Positions 1 through 11,744 are shown, numbered from the stretch's first letter. The stretch is 64,000 nucleotides of DNA from Mytilus californianus (GCF_021869535.1 NW_026262712.1:70712100-70776099); one strand, 5' to 3'. Program-made: numbers and translations. The notes: generated by a model not told the origin, from the sequence alone.

Positions 1-1260
1 GAACAGTAACATGAGTGAGAAAATTAATAAAACGAAAAATTAATATACTAATGAACTCAAAATTGTTAACTTTTTTGTCCTTTTTTCTTTTCTTTTCGCA
101 ATTTGGTAAATCAAATTATTTATTGGTCAGCCATCTCTAATGAAACCAATAATGTAGAGTATCTCTCAAAGTTACTGATGGTTTTAAATGACATATCCAA
201 CTAAGTAAGACATCACATGACTTTGGTGACATAGGAGAGCCGCCATTTTGTGTTATATTGCCCCATATAAAATGCATAGGTGCTTCAATAAAGTTCAATC
301 TTCTCATTAATCTGACCCGTTTTCTAACTTTTGCAACTTAATCCTTGGTATTCCAACATAATTCTACCAAACAATGTTGGTTCTGACAGTTTAATTATTG
401 ATTAAATTACGTCCCTGGACATTCGTAAATATCTCACTTTTTCTCATCATTTCCCAATTGACTCAATGCTAAATCTAGTGACCCCACGTCTACTTGTACT
501 TTAAATTCACAAATTCCGTAAATAAAAGTAAAACTTTGCAACTCGATTGAGTATATCAAAACATATATCTGGCGAAGTATTCTACTTAAAATAGTTTAAT
601 TCGAGGGCAAATTATGTCCCACATCGATTTAAAAAAGTGATTTTTTCTGGATTTTTCAAAATGGCGGATGTGTTTGGGAGTGTTGCATGTATTTTTAATC
701 ATCGTGTATTTTTCATGCAGAATCTGTGCTGTTTCTGTTATTTTTGTTGTTGTTGATATATTGATACGTTTGATTTCAAAATTTATTGATAAAAAAAAAT
801 TATTTCAAGTGTGAAGTGAAACATAGCAGGGCAAAGTCAAAATAAATGGTCCAAATTTTAAATTTTTGACCAAATTTCAACATTGTTTCAGTGCACTTTC
901 TTTTGTTGTATCTTGATACATATACATTTAAGTTAATAAATCCAAAAGGATATAAAAAAGTATAAAGAAAATAAAAAAGGTCTGAAACTTTATTGACATA
1001 AACCAATAAATAAAATTTAAATCAAGTATACATTTTTGGAATATGATTTCAGACAAACAATATCAAATATTTATATTTTTTTCACCCCAATTGATTGCAG
1101 AGATCCAAACATTACTTTTGATGCAATGATTAATAATCTCCTCTTTGATTATCACTTTTTTTTTTATGTTTTTGGCTTTTTTTTTGTATCAATTCACTTA
1201 AAATTGATTGAAAAAGTTTTGATTAAAACATAAATCATTAATTAGTTGATAAAAAAACTT
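1..1260. other. AT-rich non-coding DNA
   Basis: No gene is supported here. Reading frames are short, low-complexity and show no conserved motif on either strand. It may be part of intron 1 of the HSDL1-like gene, whose first exon is transcribed leftwards from 6884, but no second exon is visible. Confidence 0.4.
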
Positions 1261-1362
1261 CTCCATATTAAAATGAACCCTTTTTTAAATTCACAGAGGA
1301 AAAAAACTGATTGATAAATCTTTTAATAAAGAAGATATATCAAAAAGAAAATACATCCACTT

Positions 1363-1737
1363 GTTGCACTCCTGACATATTATACACCAAACAAAAAATA
1401 CAGAAACTAGAACAAAATACTCATGATTTTTAAAAATTTGTAATCATTGCTGATTTATAAAGACCTAAATCTGTTATTTGAATGTTATTTCTATTTTAAC
1501 TTATGCATCTTATGCACTTCAGTTCATATTTAAATTGATTTCTCTGACACATTATTATTAAAATCAGGTTAAGTTACCAAACAATGAACTAAATTCTATT
1601 AAATATTCAGCAGAATTGTTGTTTGACAAATTATAAAGAGATCTGCAATCTTCAAAGTTTTTCTGAACCATAATTTCTTTTTAAATTATTACCTATATAA
1701 GGTACTTTATTTCTCCTATTCTGTTGCACTCCTGACA
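1363..1737 (+). repeat. Two outlying copies of a 15-mer motif
   Basis: GTTGCACTCCTGACA occurs at 1363-1377 and 1723-1737, outside the palindrome that starts near 1965. The same motif recurs about nine more times, exact or near-exact and on both strands, inside the palindrome. The two outlying copies suggest that the element once reached further left and that its right-hand counterpart has been lost. Confidence 0.7.
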
Positions 1738-1964
1738 CTCAATATATATCATATCAAAACAGTTATACATCATCAAAATAGCCCATGATTTCTAGATGAA
1801 GTGTATATACCTTTCAGATTTAACGTTTTAATTTCATTTAAATAATATTTTTGAACTTTTTCATATCTATTACTTATTGTATACAGAAGTTCAAGTCTCA
1901 TCACATTACGCTACTATTTTTTTTTAAATGGCAGTCTTTGCTGTTTTAGAATGAGCTGAATTTT

Positions 1965-3640
1965 GTGGCTTGTTGTGTAGAATATTACTGCAAAATATCT
2001 TTGGAAAATCTCAAGTATTAAAAAAATGACGTTAAAAAAAGATGCCAAAATTGTCAGGAGTGCAACACTTTTTTGTGACATTTTGAAAAAAATACTTTTT
2101 AAAGACACAGCAAATTGTTGTCTGAAGATATGTGCCTTAAATTCTAATTTGCTTTACAACTATTATGTCTTAGTGATAATTTAAGCTCAGAATGAAGCTT
2201 TTCCATTAAACCATTTTGATACAAAAGTAGTGCCCTGTCAGGAGTGCAACACAAAAATTAGTACAACTGAGGAATAAATGATTTTGGAATATATGAATCA
2301 CACTTAAACATAAACAAAAGTCAATCCTGTAAAAAAGATATGTCCTTTCCAGAATAAATACTTTATTAACCTGATTATTGATATAAATAATGTGTGATAG
2401 TCAAGTAAAAAAGGCTTCCCTATAAATGGTCAGGAGTGCAACTTTGAAGTTTAAAGACTCACACTTAATAAATACAAAAGCCAACATATTGTTCTGTTTT
2501 ATTTTTCAAAAGATACTATACTAGATAAAAGATTGCACCCAAAGAGTAGCCTGATAGACAAGGAATTTATCTTTCTGCACCATTTCTTTGATGTTTGGAG
2601 TGCAACAGTTTTAAAATGTTATTTTCTTGGACTTATATTTTAAGATAATATCAGCTCCTTATGACTTATTTGCCTTCAAATATGTTTTCTTGCTACTTAG
2701 GCTACATGTATGAGTTATAATAAATTCCTAAAGGTGAATTTCAAAGCAGGACTTTTCCAAAAATTATTGTTTGTCACAAGCAATTATATCTGAATGATGA
2801 ATTTTTATATAATTTTTGAATTTAGGAAACTAATTGTCATAAACTGTGTCTTTTGATAAGAAAATAACCATATTTCAATTTAAAAGTTTTATAATGGTTT
2901 CATGTAATACTAATCAAATTATTATATCTGTAATAACAAACAATTAATTGTGTTGAACTCCTGACATGAATTTTCCATAACAAGCAGTTTTGCACATTTT
3001 GAGTTCAATTTTTATGATCCAACCTTTGAATGAATGAAAGATGGGAAAGATGGTTGTGAAACTGAACTTTAGAAGAAAATCAGACAGGCTAAGTGCATAC
3101 AAACACACCATCAAAGTCAACAACAACTTCAATTTTGATGAGCAGAAAATTGAGAAAACTCTGAAAGAAGATCCACCTAAAGAAAACACTAGACAAGTAT
3201 AAGCAAAGAAAACAAAACAATGTAAAATTAAATTACAAAGACTTAGACCTGAAGGCAAAAACACAGATGGAGAAAATGAAAAAAAACAAAACAGAGATTG
3301 GCAACAGAAGAGAAGAAGAAAATTGACACAAACCAAAAAAGTTGCAAACCAACAGAAAAATGTCCAGTCGAGAAGCAAAAGTACCGGTGCAGATACACTT
3401 TCTAGAAAAATCAGAAAGAGAAGACAAAGTATAAGGAAATTCTTCCTTCTTCAACCCAAACCTTGGCCTAAAACAATTGAATACCTTATATTCACAGCTA
3501 CACCAAGGCAGTTGTAAGAGCTAATCAGTACTGATGGAAGTGTGCAAGAAATTGATGGGTGTCAAAGTGGAAACAAAGTTGAGAGACCCCTTAAGATCTG
3601 GAAACTGTTGAAAAGAAACTGGCATTTTCAAAAAGATAAG
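1965..3640 (+). repeat. Left arm of a 3.4-kb near-palindrome
   Basis: This arm pairs with 3667-5374 as an inverted repeat. The outer ends match at about 1965-1985 against 5354-5374, and the inner ends at 3595 against 3712. The central spacer is only some 30-40 bp. Arms differ by scattered substitutions and small indels, so the structure is not brand new. It carries 15-mer motif copies at 2052, 2236, 2429, 2592 (degenerate) and 2952, and a basic ORF reading towards the centre. No transposase was recognised, so it could be a fold-back type element or an inverted segmental duplication. Confidence 0.85.
3041..3517 (+). pseudogene. Lys/Arg-rich ORF remnant, left palindrome arm
   Basis: From an ATG at 3041 the frame runs about 158 codons to 3517, with one in-frame TAA near 3198. 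The product is strongly basic: it begins MGKMVVKLNFRRKSDRLSAY, has a central WQQKRRRKLTQ block, and ends near an LLQPKPWPKTIEYLI stretch. A mirror copy lies in the right arm on the minus strand and keeps the same blocks with different substitutions. Conservation of the amino-acid pattern in both arms suggests a once-coding segment. It faintly recalls Lys-rich uncharacterised invertebrate proteins, but I cannot name the family. No membrane segment or signal peptide is visible. Confidence 0.4.
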
Positions 3641-3666
3641 AAGGCTACCTGAAAAGTTTAGAACTA

Positions 3667-5374
3667 AGGGACTCTTTGAAAATGCCATTTTCTTTTCAAC
3701 AGTTTTCAGATCTTTGAGGGGTTCCTCAACTTTGTTTATACTCAACATGTTCAAGACTCATCAATTTCGTGCACACAGCTGCCATCAGTTCTCATTAACT
3801 CGGACAACCACCTTGGTGTAGCTGTGCATGGATATGATGTGCTCAATTATTTTAGCCCAAGGTTTGGGATGGTCAGGAAGATAATGTCTTATTCTTTGAC
3901 TTCTCTTTCTGATTTTTCTAGGTATTGTAACTGCATCTGTACTTCTGCTACTAGACTGGACAATTTTCTGCTGGTTTGCACCTTTTTTAGCTTGTGTCAA
4001 TTTTCTTCTTCTTTTCTGTTGCCACTTTCTCTGTTTTGTTTTCATTTTCTCATATGTGTTTTTAATTCTGGTCTATGTTTTTTGAATTTAGTTTTACATT
4101 GTTTTGTTTTCTTTGTACTTTCTTTGTTTATATTTGTCTAGTTTGTCCTTCAGATTTGGATCTTCTTTCAGTGTTTTTCTCAATTTTCTACTCCTCAAAG
4201 TTGAAGTTGTTGTTGACTTTGATGGTGTGTTTGTATGCACTTAGCCTGTCTGATTTTCTTCTAAAGTTCAGTTTCACAACCATCTTTCCCATCTTTCATT
4301 CATTCAAAGGTTGGATCATAAAAATTGAACTCAAAATGTGCAAAACTGCATGTTATGGTAAATTCATGTCAGGAGTGCAACAAAATTAATTGTTTGTTAT
4401 AACAATTATAATAATTTAATTAGTATTACATGAAACCATTATAAAACTTTTAAACTGAAATATGGTTATTTCCTAATCAAAAGACAAAGTTTAAGACAAT
4501 AAGCTTCCATAATTTGAAAATAATATGAAAATTCATCATTCAGATATTTTTGCTTGTGACAAAAAATAATTCTTGGATCAAAGTCCTGCTTTGAAATTCA
4601 CCTTTAGAAATTTATTATAACTCATACATGTAGCCTAAATAGTTAGAAAACATGTTTAGATGCAAATAAGTCATAAGGAGCTGATATTATCTTAAAATAT
4701 AAGTCCAATAAAATAAAATTTTAAAACTGTTGCACTCCTGACATCAAAGAAATGGCTCAAAAAGATAAATTCCTTGTTTATCAGGCTACTCTTTGGATGC
4801 AATCTTGTATCTAGTATAGTATCTTTTGAAAAATAAAACAGAACAATATGTTGGCTTTTGTATTTATTAGATGTGAGTCTTTAAACTTCAAAGTTGCACT
4901 CCTGACACTCATAGGGAGGCCTTATTTACTTGACTCTCACACATTATTTATACCAATAATCAGGTAAATGAAGTATTCATTCTGGAAAGGACAAATTTGT
5001 TTTACAGGATTGACTTTTGTTTATGTTCAGGTGTGATTCATTTATTAAAAAAACATTCTATTCCTCAGTAGTACTAATTTATGACAGGGCACTACTTTTT
5101 TTCAAAACACATCTGTATCAAAATGGTTTAATGGAAAAGCTTCATTCTAAGCTAAATTCATCACTAAGACATAATAGTTGTAAAACAAATTAGAATTTAA
5201 GGCACATACCTCCATACAACAATTTGCTGTGTCTTTAAAAAAAAGTATTTTTTCAAAATGTCACAAAAAAGTGTTGCACTCCTGACAATTTTGGCATCTT
5301 TTTTTAACATCATTTTTTTAATACTTGAGATTTTCCAAAGATATTTTGCAGTAATATTCTACACATCAAGCCAC
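3667..5374 (-). repeat. Right arm of the 3.4-kb near-palindrome
   Basis: This is the reverse complement of 1965-3640 with scattered differences. It holds 15-mer copies at 4367-4381, 4729-4743, 4893-4907 and 5273-5287, mirroring those of the left arm. The mirror of the 2236 copy, near 5090, is lost. Transcription through both arms would give an RNA able to fold into a duplex of about 1.7 kb. Confidence 0.85.
3785..4260 (-). pseudogene. Lys/Arg-rich ORF remnant, right palindrome arm
   Basis: This is the mirror copy of the left-arm ORF. The C-terminal 86 codons (3785-4045) are open and contain the same WQQKRRRKLTQ block followed by a HPKPWAKIIEHIISMHSYTK segment. Further upstream on this strand the N-terminal block VVKLNFRRKSDRLSAYKHT is preserved, but stops and shifts separate it from the C-terminal part. 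The two copies read towards each other, so at most one can be sense in any one transcript. Confidence 0.35.
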
Positions 5375-6160
5375 ATTATTTGAAATTACTTTATTCAATC
5401 AAATGATCAGTATGATTGATAAATATTGCTTTATATGCAGGGAACCATTTATTTGGACTTTGCCCAGCAGGAAACATATATTTTGACAGATATATTGTTT
5501 CCAGAAAATAGTTAACACTGAAATTACAAATTTATTTGTAATAAAAAATTATTTTTCACTTTTTTGGGGTTTTTTTCCCCCTTTTCTGTATAATTTATTT
5601 TTATTTTCAAAAATATATAACTTTTTTATAGAAAAAAATGTTTTCGTCTCTAGAGAGAAAAAAATAATGCCCAACAAAAGATAAATGCTCTGTACCTTTT
5701 AAAGTTAATCCCTTGACGAACAGGTGAAGTCGAATTAAGGTTATAATGTTACATAACAACAAATTGTCAGGTAATGCAAAGGAATCGTGTCAAACCAAAA
5801 GCCACCAGGTGACATTAATATCCTTGAATACACATGTATTTCCAGAGTTAAGATTTTGTTATATATACAAACGTTGTAAGTGCACCAATAAATATTTTCT
5901 CTTTCCCGTGTACACACCTGAAGAAATATATACCATAAAGAACTTTAAGAAAAATGAATATTATGAAAAATTCTTCGATAAGTTGATTTTTGCTTAAAAA
6001 AAAATAAAATATTAATGTTACACGATAATTGTTTTGAAACAAATACTCTCATTCAAATTTTATATTTGATAGTTTTTTTTATTATTTTATAGAAAACGAG
6101 ACTTCATTGCATATGATTTTTGTCATTAATTTTTTTCAATTCAATATAAGCAAAATCCAG
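5375..6160. other. AT-rich non-coding DNA
   Basis: No supported gene. An 83-codon frame at 5746-5997 has no recognisable domain and is treated as chance. Confidence 0.4.
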
Positions 6161-6167
6161 TATGTTC

Positions 6168-6233
6168 CAAATATTTAATTACAATCCAAATTCAGACCTG
6201 TATCAAGCGCGAATATTGTGTCCATTTTTGCCC
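6168..6233 (+). repeat. Dispersed repeat R2, copy 1
   Basis: About 65 bp beginning near a TTAATTACAATCCAAATTCA motif and ending at TTGTGTCCATTTTTGCCC. A second copy with few differences is at 24426-24490, and a third at 38843-38907 through the segmental duplication. From general familiarity this is a common mussel intron repeat. Confidence 0.7.
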
Positions 6234-6524
6234 AGGCATTTAAACCGATATTGAAATTTTAACTTGTGTACAAAAACTTGTGATTGCATACATTTCAACA
6301 TGGTATACCCGCTCATATTTATCGACAGAGTTATTAGTCCTGAATAGGACTGATATAGTTGGGTATGTTGTGGTTTTTTGTATCATGTGTAATGTTATAA
6401 TTTGTTAATGTGAAAATACTTGAGACCTTGGTAATGAGATTCAAAATCATTTATTTGCAGTTTGAATTTTGCAAAAATCAGTATTTAATTAGTTATTTAT
6501 ACGGACTTTGTCCTCTTTCTTGTT

Positions 6525-6582
6525 CTGAATATGCATGAAATATTTGCCACTGGACGCTAAGCAAATATCAATCAATCAATCA
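6525..6582 (+). repeat. Dispersed repeat R4, copy 1
   Basis: Contains TGAATATGCATGAAATATTT followed by GCCACTGGACG and an ATCAATCAATC tail. A second copy is at 14806-14862. It is probably the 3' end of a short dispersed element. Confidence 0.7.
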
Positions 6583-6673
6583 TCTTTAACAGGTAATAAC
6601 TACCTCATCTTGAAAAAAAGCTTTAAAATATCAATTCAGACAAAACAAAACAAATTCTCTATATTTAAATTAC

Positions 6674-6884
6674 CCGCCCATGCTCCAAAACGTTTTTTGT
6701 AATTGCTGATATACGAAAGTTTGCTCAGGAGATGGTCGTTTGTTGCTTTTATCAATCCTATGAGACATTGTAGCGTTCGTTTACAAGCATAAAATACACC
6801 AATAAATGCTAAAATATCTCTGGTATTTGTACATGTTCTTTCTAACTCTTTAAGGAGAAAGTCAAAGCTGTCAACTACCGCCAT
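6674..6884 (-). CDS. HSDL1: HSDL1-like gene, first coding exon (partial gene)
   Basis: Minus-strand exon of 70 codons plus one base. It starts MAVVDSFDFLLKELERTC and ends YKKRFGAWA. The pattern M-A-x-V-D-S-F, an LAxxG..Y segment and a terminal YxxxGxWA match the N-terminus of inactive hydroxysteroid dehydrogenase-like protein 1 as I recall it. That protein is an SDR-family member of mitochondria whose Rossmann fold starts right after this point. A splice donor GTAATT at 6673-6668 follows in phase 1, so the next exon would complete a Val codon, as expected for the VxSGATDG start of the SDR fold. The remaining exons would lie at lower coordinates; none was found down to base 1, so intron 1 is long or leaves the window. 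Start choice: first ATG, agreeing with the family N-terminus. Confidence 0.7.
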
Positions 6885-6885
6885 T

Positions 6886-6912
6886 TCCCGACCTTACTTT
6901 CCGGTAATGTAC
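6886..6912 (-). promoter_or_regulatory. Possible ETS-like site upstream of HSDL1-like ATG
   Basis: The minus strand just upstream of the start codon reads ACCGGAAAG, close to an ETS core (CCGGAA). No TATA box is obvious. This fits a TATA-less housekeeping-type promoter but is only suggestive. Confidence 0.25.
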
Positions 6913-7544
6913 TATACCATCACTTTTCTACCCTCCAATAAAAGAGTATAGTCATAATACCGAAAACGAAAGCGAACAAAAAGGAACTGTAACATGTGAT
7001 GAGTTCCCTGATATTACTATTACAGACATTACATGTTATCAATACGATATTACAATAGCAGTAATTTAAGTATTTGTCCCTGTATCCTTTTTTCTTATAC
7101 ATATTGATATATGCCGACTTTAAACAAATTTAGTTAGTTACTTACTTACTTATTTTCGTGGAAAACAAGAATAGAGGCCGGAACAAACAATGACAACAAT
7201 GTAAATGACTCTCGAGAAATGACTCAGTTTAACATTGCATGATTAAGAGTAAGAGCACATTAATTATCAAAGAGAAAATAAGTGTAATCGTTAACAAAAA
7301 ATGTTAAAATTCAAACACAATAATAATAAATGGGAAAAGAACAAAACGGGGCTGAGCTAGTAATTAGATGTAAACTGCATTTGGCTCTTCTGTTTATCCG
7401 TCCATATGATACTGAACATACATTATCTCTTATATCTCTCCTTGCTCTTGAAAAATAGAGGGGTCGGTATTTTCCGACCCAAATAGATCACCCGCAAACA
7501 TGATATTTTATCATGTACTATAGTAATTAAGTACGACTTTTTAT
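6913..7544. other. Intergenic DNA without recognised features
   Basis: No gene or clear repeat was recognised. Short frames on the minus strand (6920-7102) lack any domain signature. Confidence 0.35.
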
Positions 7545-7625
7545 CACAGCTGCACTTGTCTCAGAATTTTTTCTTCTTCTATATACCTAAATATATAAAA
7601 AAAAATTCTGAGACAAGTGCCTGTG
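7545..7625. repeat. Short inverted-repeat hairpin
   Basis: The arm at 7545-7572 (CACAGCTGCACTTGTCTCAG then a T-run) pairs with 7597-7625, with a loop of about 25 bp. Some 25 of the arm bases pair. It could be a small MITE-like element or a structured RNA; there is nothing to decide. Confidence 0.6.
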
Positions 7626-7700
7626 TTGAATTAGCACCAATGAAAAAGCTTGAAAACGGCTCGGTATCAACCTGATGCAAAATCACAAGGAAATATAAAA

Positions 7701-7800
7701 ATAAGAAGATGTGGTATGATTGCCAATGAGACAACTCTCCACCAGAGACCAAGTGACGTAGAAGTTATTTAACAACTACAGATCACCTTATGTCATAGGC
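7701..7800 (+). repeat. Dispersed repeat R1, copy 1
   Basis: Core GGTATGATTGCCAATGAGAC followed by AACTCTCCA. The same core recurs at 12870-12928 (minus), 18236-18360 (plus), 22781-22902 (minus) and, diverged, at 25608-25660. It is a short, very abundant element in mussel genomes by general knowledge. Confidence 0.8.
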
Positions 7801-8028
7801 AAACCTCATTTCACAGGTAGTTGGTACATGCCACCAGATGCATGTACCAGCTAATTAGATAAATGTACTGAAAGAAAAATTAGACTAGATAAAAGCACAG
7901 GGTTGATATAATTGTAATCATCAAAACTATTTTCTGGGAGATTTCCAAAGATACTAATTCAATTCTTTTAATACTTTAAGTAAATATTGCTCATCAGCAC
8001 AATGACATTAAATGTTTTAAACATGTAA

Positions 8029-8185
8029 TAAATATATGCAAATACAATAACTGATATTAAATAAATATATGCAAATACAATAACTGATATTAAATAAATA
8101 TATGCAAATACAATAACTGATATTAAATAAATATATGCAAATACAATAACTTATAAATTTATATATGCAAATACAATAACTGATA
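8029..8185 (+). repeat. 33-bp minisatellite
   Basis: About 4.5 copies of a 33-bp AT-rich unit built around TATATGCAAATACAATAACT. The last two units are truncated or diverged. Confidence 0.85.
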
Positions 8186-8885
8186 AATAAATACATATAT
8201 ATAATGCATATATAACATGTAAAATGATAAATGAATGCATCCGAGAAGAATAATGACCTATATTAAGTATTGGATACTATAAAAAGTCTGTTCTACGTTT
8301 GAAAACACAGAAAAGAAATTTACAAAGGTTATGGTCAGATCATATGTTTTCGTACTATACATGCTTTTCCAAAGGAAATTGTGAGGTCAAAATGAATTCT
8401 GTCAATTCTGATCAATAGCACGAAAATCCATGAGACGAGGATACATACAATGTCATATGTCTTTTACATTTTCTGAGCTCAACAACTGTACATGTTTAAA
8501 TGCATGACGATGGACGCCTATAATAATATGGCTAACTAAGAATTGCAAGACTAAGAACACACAGCTGCTGATAGCGAGGATCAGTCATTGATAGACATAC
8601 TAAATCTAGACCGAAGAGAACTTTTTTATTTACATGTACACAAAGGGAGATTATAACCATGCAGATGAAAGAAGACACAACACATTTTTCTACATATTAT
8701 TTCTTAAATTGACACACAATCGACCAGAGCAGGAAATTTGAAATTGATAAAACAAAATACTAATGCATTATGTAAATAAATCAATAGCCTGAAAATAGAC
8801 AAACAATGGATACCACCTCATCAGATAAAACATGAAAATAGCCAAAACCGACAGCGAGGATGCTTTAGCTTTAAACCAACAGTTT
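8186..8885. other. Intergenic DNA without recognised features
   Basis: No coding frame or repeat was recognised in this stretch. Confidence 0.35.
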
Positions 8886-8891
8886 CCAGTG

Positions 8892-9089
8892 GCGGATCCA
8901 GAACTTTTTATAAGGGGGAGGGGGCCCTGACTGACCTAAAAGGGGGGGGGGCTCTAGTCATGCTTCAGTGATTCCCTATATAATCAACCAAATTTTTCCC
9001 ACAAAAGGGGGGCAAGGGTACCCAAGCAACTCCCCCCCCCCCCCCCCCCCCCCCCACCCACCCACCCACCCACCCACCCGGATCCGCCT
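8892..9089. repeat. Element bounded by GGCGGATCC inverted ends, with a poly-C tract
   Basis: The left end GGCGGATCC (8893) and right end GGATCCGCC (about 9079-9087) are inverted. Inside are G-runs, a C-run of about 25 at 9030-9054 and a CCCA microsatellite at 9055-9078. The arrangement resembles a small non-autonomous DNA element common in marine invertebrates. The homopolymer length may be unreliable in an assembly. Confidence 0.6.
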
Positions 9090-9339
9090 ATAATGGTTTC
9101 CACGAGTTTTCACAGAAACAAAGTTTGCCTAGTAGTAGACCAATAGCACGAATTGCTAACAAAGTAAGGAACTTCAATATACTAGTAACCTACATAGGAG
9201 AAAAGATGATAAAGAATATATAGCCACCAATATTGACCAAAGCAATAAGACCTAACTGCATTAGTTTAAACATATTTTATTGTTCAAAAATGACAAATGG
9301 ATTAGACACAAGTTTTTCAACTTAGTAACGTCTTCTCCA

Positions 9340-9625
9340 AAAACTGCATTCATCCCCGTGTATTGACTTTAATATCAACAGAGCAACTGTAAACATCTTA
9401 GCTAAATTCCTTCAACAATCGAAGAATGGAAACGTCAGGTAAATATCTGACTTCTATTAAATAATAACGAAAAGTACATATATCAAGTAATCATCGACCA
9501 GTATCAGTATCCTGTATAACATGTAAATTAATAGTCTAAGAACACATCATTTGTTCAAACCTTGTGCAACACTTTGAAGACCAAAACATAATCAACAACA
9601 GACAGCACTATGGCAAGCCGTTTTA
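9340..9625 (+). pseudogene. LINE reverse transcriptase remnant 1
   Basis: The conceptual translation, with frameshifts and stops, gives IHPRVLTLISTEQL, ILAKFLQQS, IPSTIEEWK and then SSNHRPVSVSCITCKLI and EHIICSNLVQHFED. These match the pre-A fingers part of non-LTR reverse transcriptases (the NYRPVSLT...KLLEHII pattern of the jockey/CR1 group). No catalytic motif is retained. It is a dead fragment, in the same orientation as the next remnant. Confidence 0.65.
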
Positions 9626-9689
9626 ATCTTTATTCTAACTTCATATATCTTATATAATCCAGTTTTTATAAACTGGTCAAACTACAAGC

Positions 9690-11209
9690 ATTTCCAAAAA
9701 GAATGCAAAAGACAAGTCCGAAAGGCTGAATGGGAATACATCAACAACACCATAATGGAAAGACTGGAAAACGCTATCCTGGAATACAACAATCCAAAGC
9801 CTTTTTGGAAATACATAAAATCGAGAAAACAAGACAACATAGGAGTATCACCGTTGAAAAGCAATGGCCATTTAGTGAATGGCAGTAAAGGGAAGGCAGA
9901 ACTACTGATACAACATTCAAATCAGTATTCACAAGAGACAACGACAAACACTGCCTAAAACATCAAAACACATAAAGAACTCAATCCCAATCCTCGAAAT
10001 AAAACATAAAGGTGTCGAAAAACTGCTCAGACAACTTAATCCATTAAAAGCATCAGGACCAGACGGTATACCAAACAGAATCCTCAAGGAAGGCTCTAAA
10101 CAACTAGCACAGAAAATTACAGACCGGTATCACTAACATCTGTGCCGTGTAAAATACTAGAACACATCATCTGTAAGCACATGCTAAACCACCTAGACAA
10201 GCACAGCTAGGGTACTAACATTACTTAACCATGGATTCAGATCCGGGTACTCGTGTGAAACACAGCTACTAGTCACACTGCACGACTTCATGAAATCACA
10301 CGATGCTGGTAACCAAGTTGATGTTGCTATCCGGCCTGGACTTTTCAAAAGTATTTGACACCGTGCCACATAACAAATTATTACACAAACCTGATGAATA
10401 TGGTGTGAGAGGACCACTGAATAAATGGCTCGAAATGTTTCTCACTCAGAGAAATATGAAGGTTGTCATTGGTGGAGAGGAATCTGAAGAAGCTACAGTG
10501 GACTCAGGAACCGTACTCGGACCCCTTCTTTTCCTCTGTCATATCAACGACCTACCAGATGCAGTAAAATCAACCGTTAGACTTTTTGCTGATGATTGTC
10601 TGCTATTCAGAAATATAAAAACACAACATGACCACACTCTATTACAACAAGATCTGGTGAGCCTAGAAAAATGGGCCAAAGACTGGGGTATGCGCTTTAA
10701 CGCAAAGAAATGTTACATCCTGAGCATTAAGAACAAAAGCCAGAAATGCTATGCCCTCGATGGACACATACTCCAACAAGTCCAACACAATCCATACTTG
10801 GGGATACCGATATATATCAGAAGATCTAAAATGGACCACCCACGTTTCAAATGTAGCCAAGAAAGCAAATTCGACACTAGGCTTTCTAAGACGCAACCGA
10901 AGATTCTGCCCAAAAGACTGCAAGAAAACAGCATACATCTCATTGGTAAGATCTACGATGGAATATGGGGCAATTGTATGGGACCCATATACAACAAACA
11001 ACATCAACCAATTAGAAAGGATCCAGCGAAGAGCAGCGCGATTCATCACAGGGGATTACAAATCTAGAGAAGAAGGATTGGTCACCAAAATGCTTACCGT
11101 ACTGGAACTAGAAAACCTGCAGTCTAGAAGAACAGGCCAAAGACTGGTATTTCTGTACAAAGTGGTTGAGGGTTTGGTCCCAGCTATCAAACCTGACATT
11201 TTTTGGTAA
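9690..11209 (+). pseudogene. LINE reverse transcriptase remnant 2 (jockey/CR1-like)
   Basis: Plus-strand pieces in order: a basic linker with FWKYIKSRKQDNIG (9755-9958); LNPLKASGPDGIPNRILKEG (about 10030-10100); NYRPVSLTSVPCKILEHII (about 10118-10175); then the open frame 10303-11067 with LDFSKVFDTVPHNKLLH (motif A, catalytic Asp in LDFS), VDSGTVLGPLLFLCHINDLP (motif B region) and FADDCLLF with Asp-Asp at codons 97-98. A frameshift near 10790 moves the thumb/C-terminal part (LKWTTHVSNVAKKANSTLGF, MEYGAIVWDPY, RIQRRAARFITGDY) into the frame 10751-11209. The usual PQG before TVLGP is missing, apparently by a 12-bp deletion, and the frame is broken repeatedly, so the copy is dead. Confidence 0.85.
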
Positions 11210-11744
11210 AGAGCAAAACCAAAAGGCTTATCAAACCGAAATGTTTTGAATCATTATTTTTTTCTATATAGATTATCAACTATATCTTTTATTACCATAT
11301 AGCATATAAGTCGGGTTAAGCGATCTGTGTAACTAAAGTTCTTTATTGCCAAGTTTTAGATATCTTAAATGATCCGTATGGAGGTGTTCTTAATTGCAGG
11401 AAGCTAATACAGATAAGAAATATAAATGTTCCGAATGAACAATAATTAGGGTTCTGAATATTCCTCCATAGAATATATTTCTAACTAATTAATATGTAAC
11501 CATAGATGTATATGGGTTTATACATCTATGGTGTAACACACGACTTGGGAACTTCCATCGACATCAGGAAACAGATTGACATCTTTATACTTGATTCTAA
11601 AAAGGTTAATTATTACGGTACCTCGCAAACTTTTAAAATGTAAGCTTGGTGGATATGGAGTACAAACAAACATATCAAAGTGGATACACACATTCTTAAC
11701 ACAATGTGTGGTAGTAAATATTTGCAATTCAAGAACAACACCAG

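Noticed and set aside
5746-5997. 83-codon plus-strand frame
   Set aside because: AT-rich, no motif, and not adjacent to any promoter or splice signal I could support.
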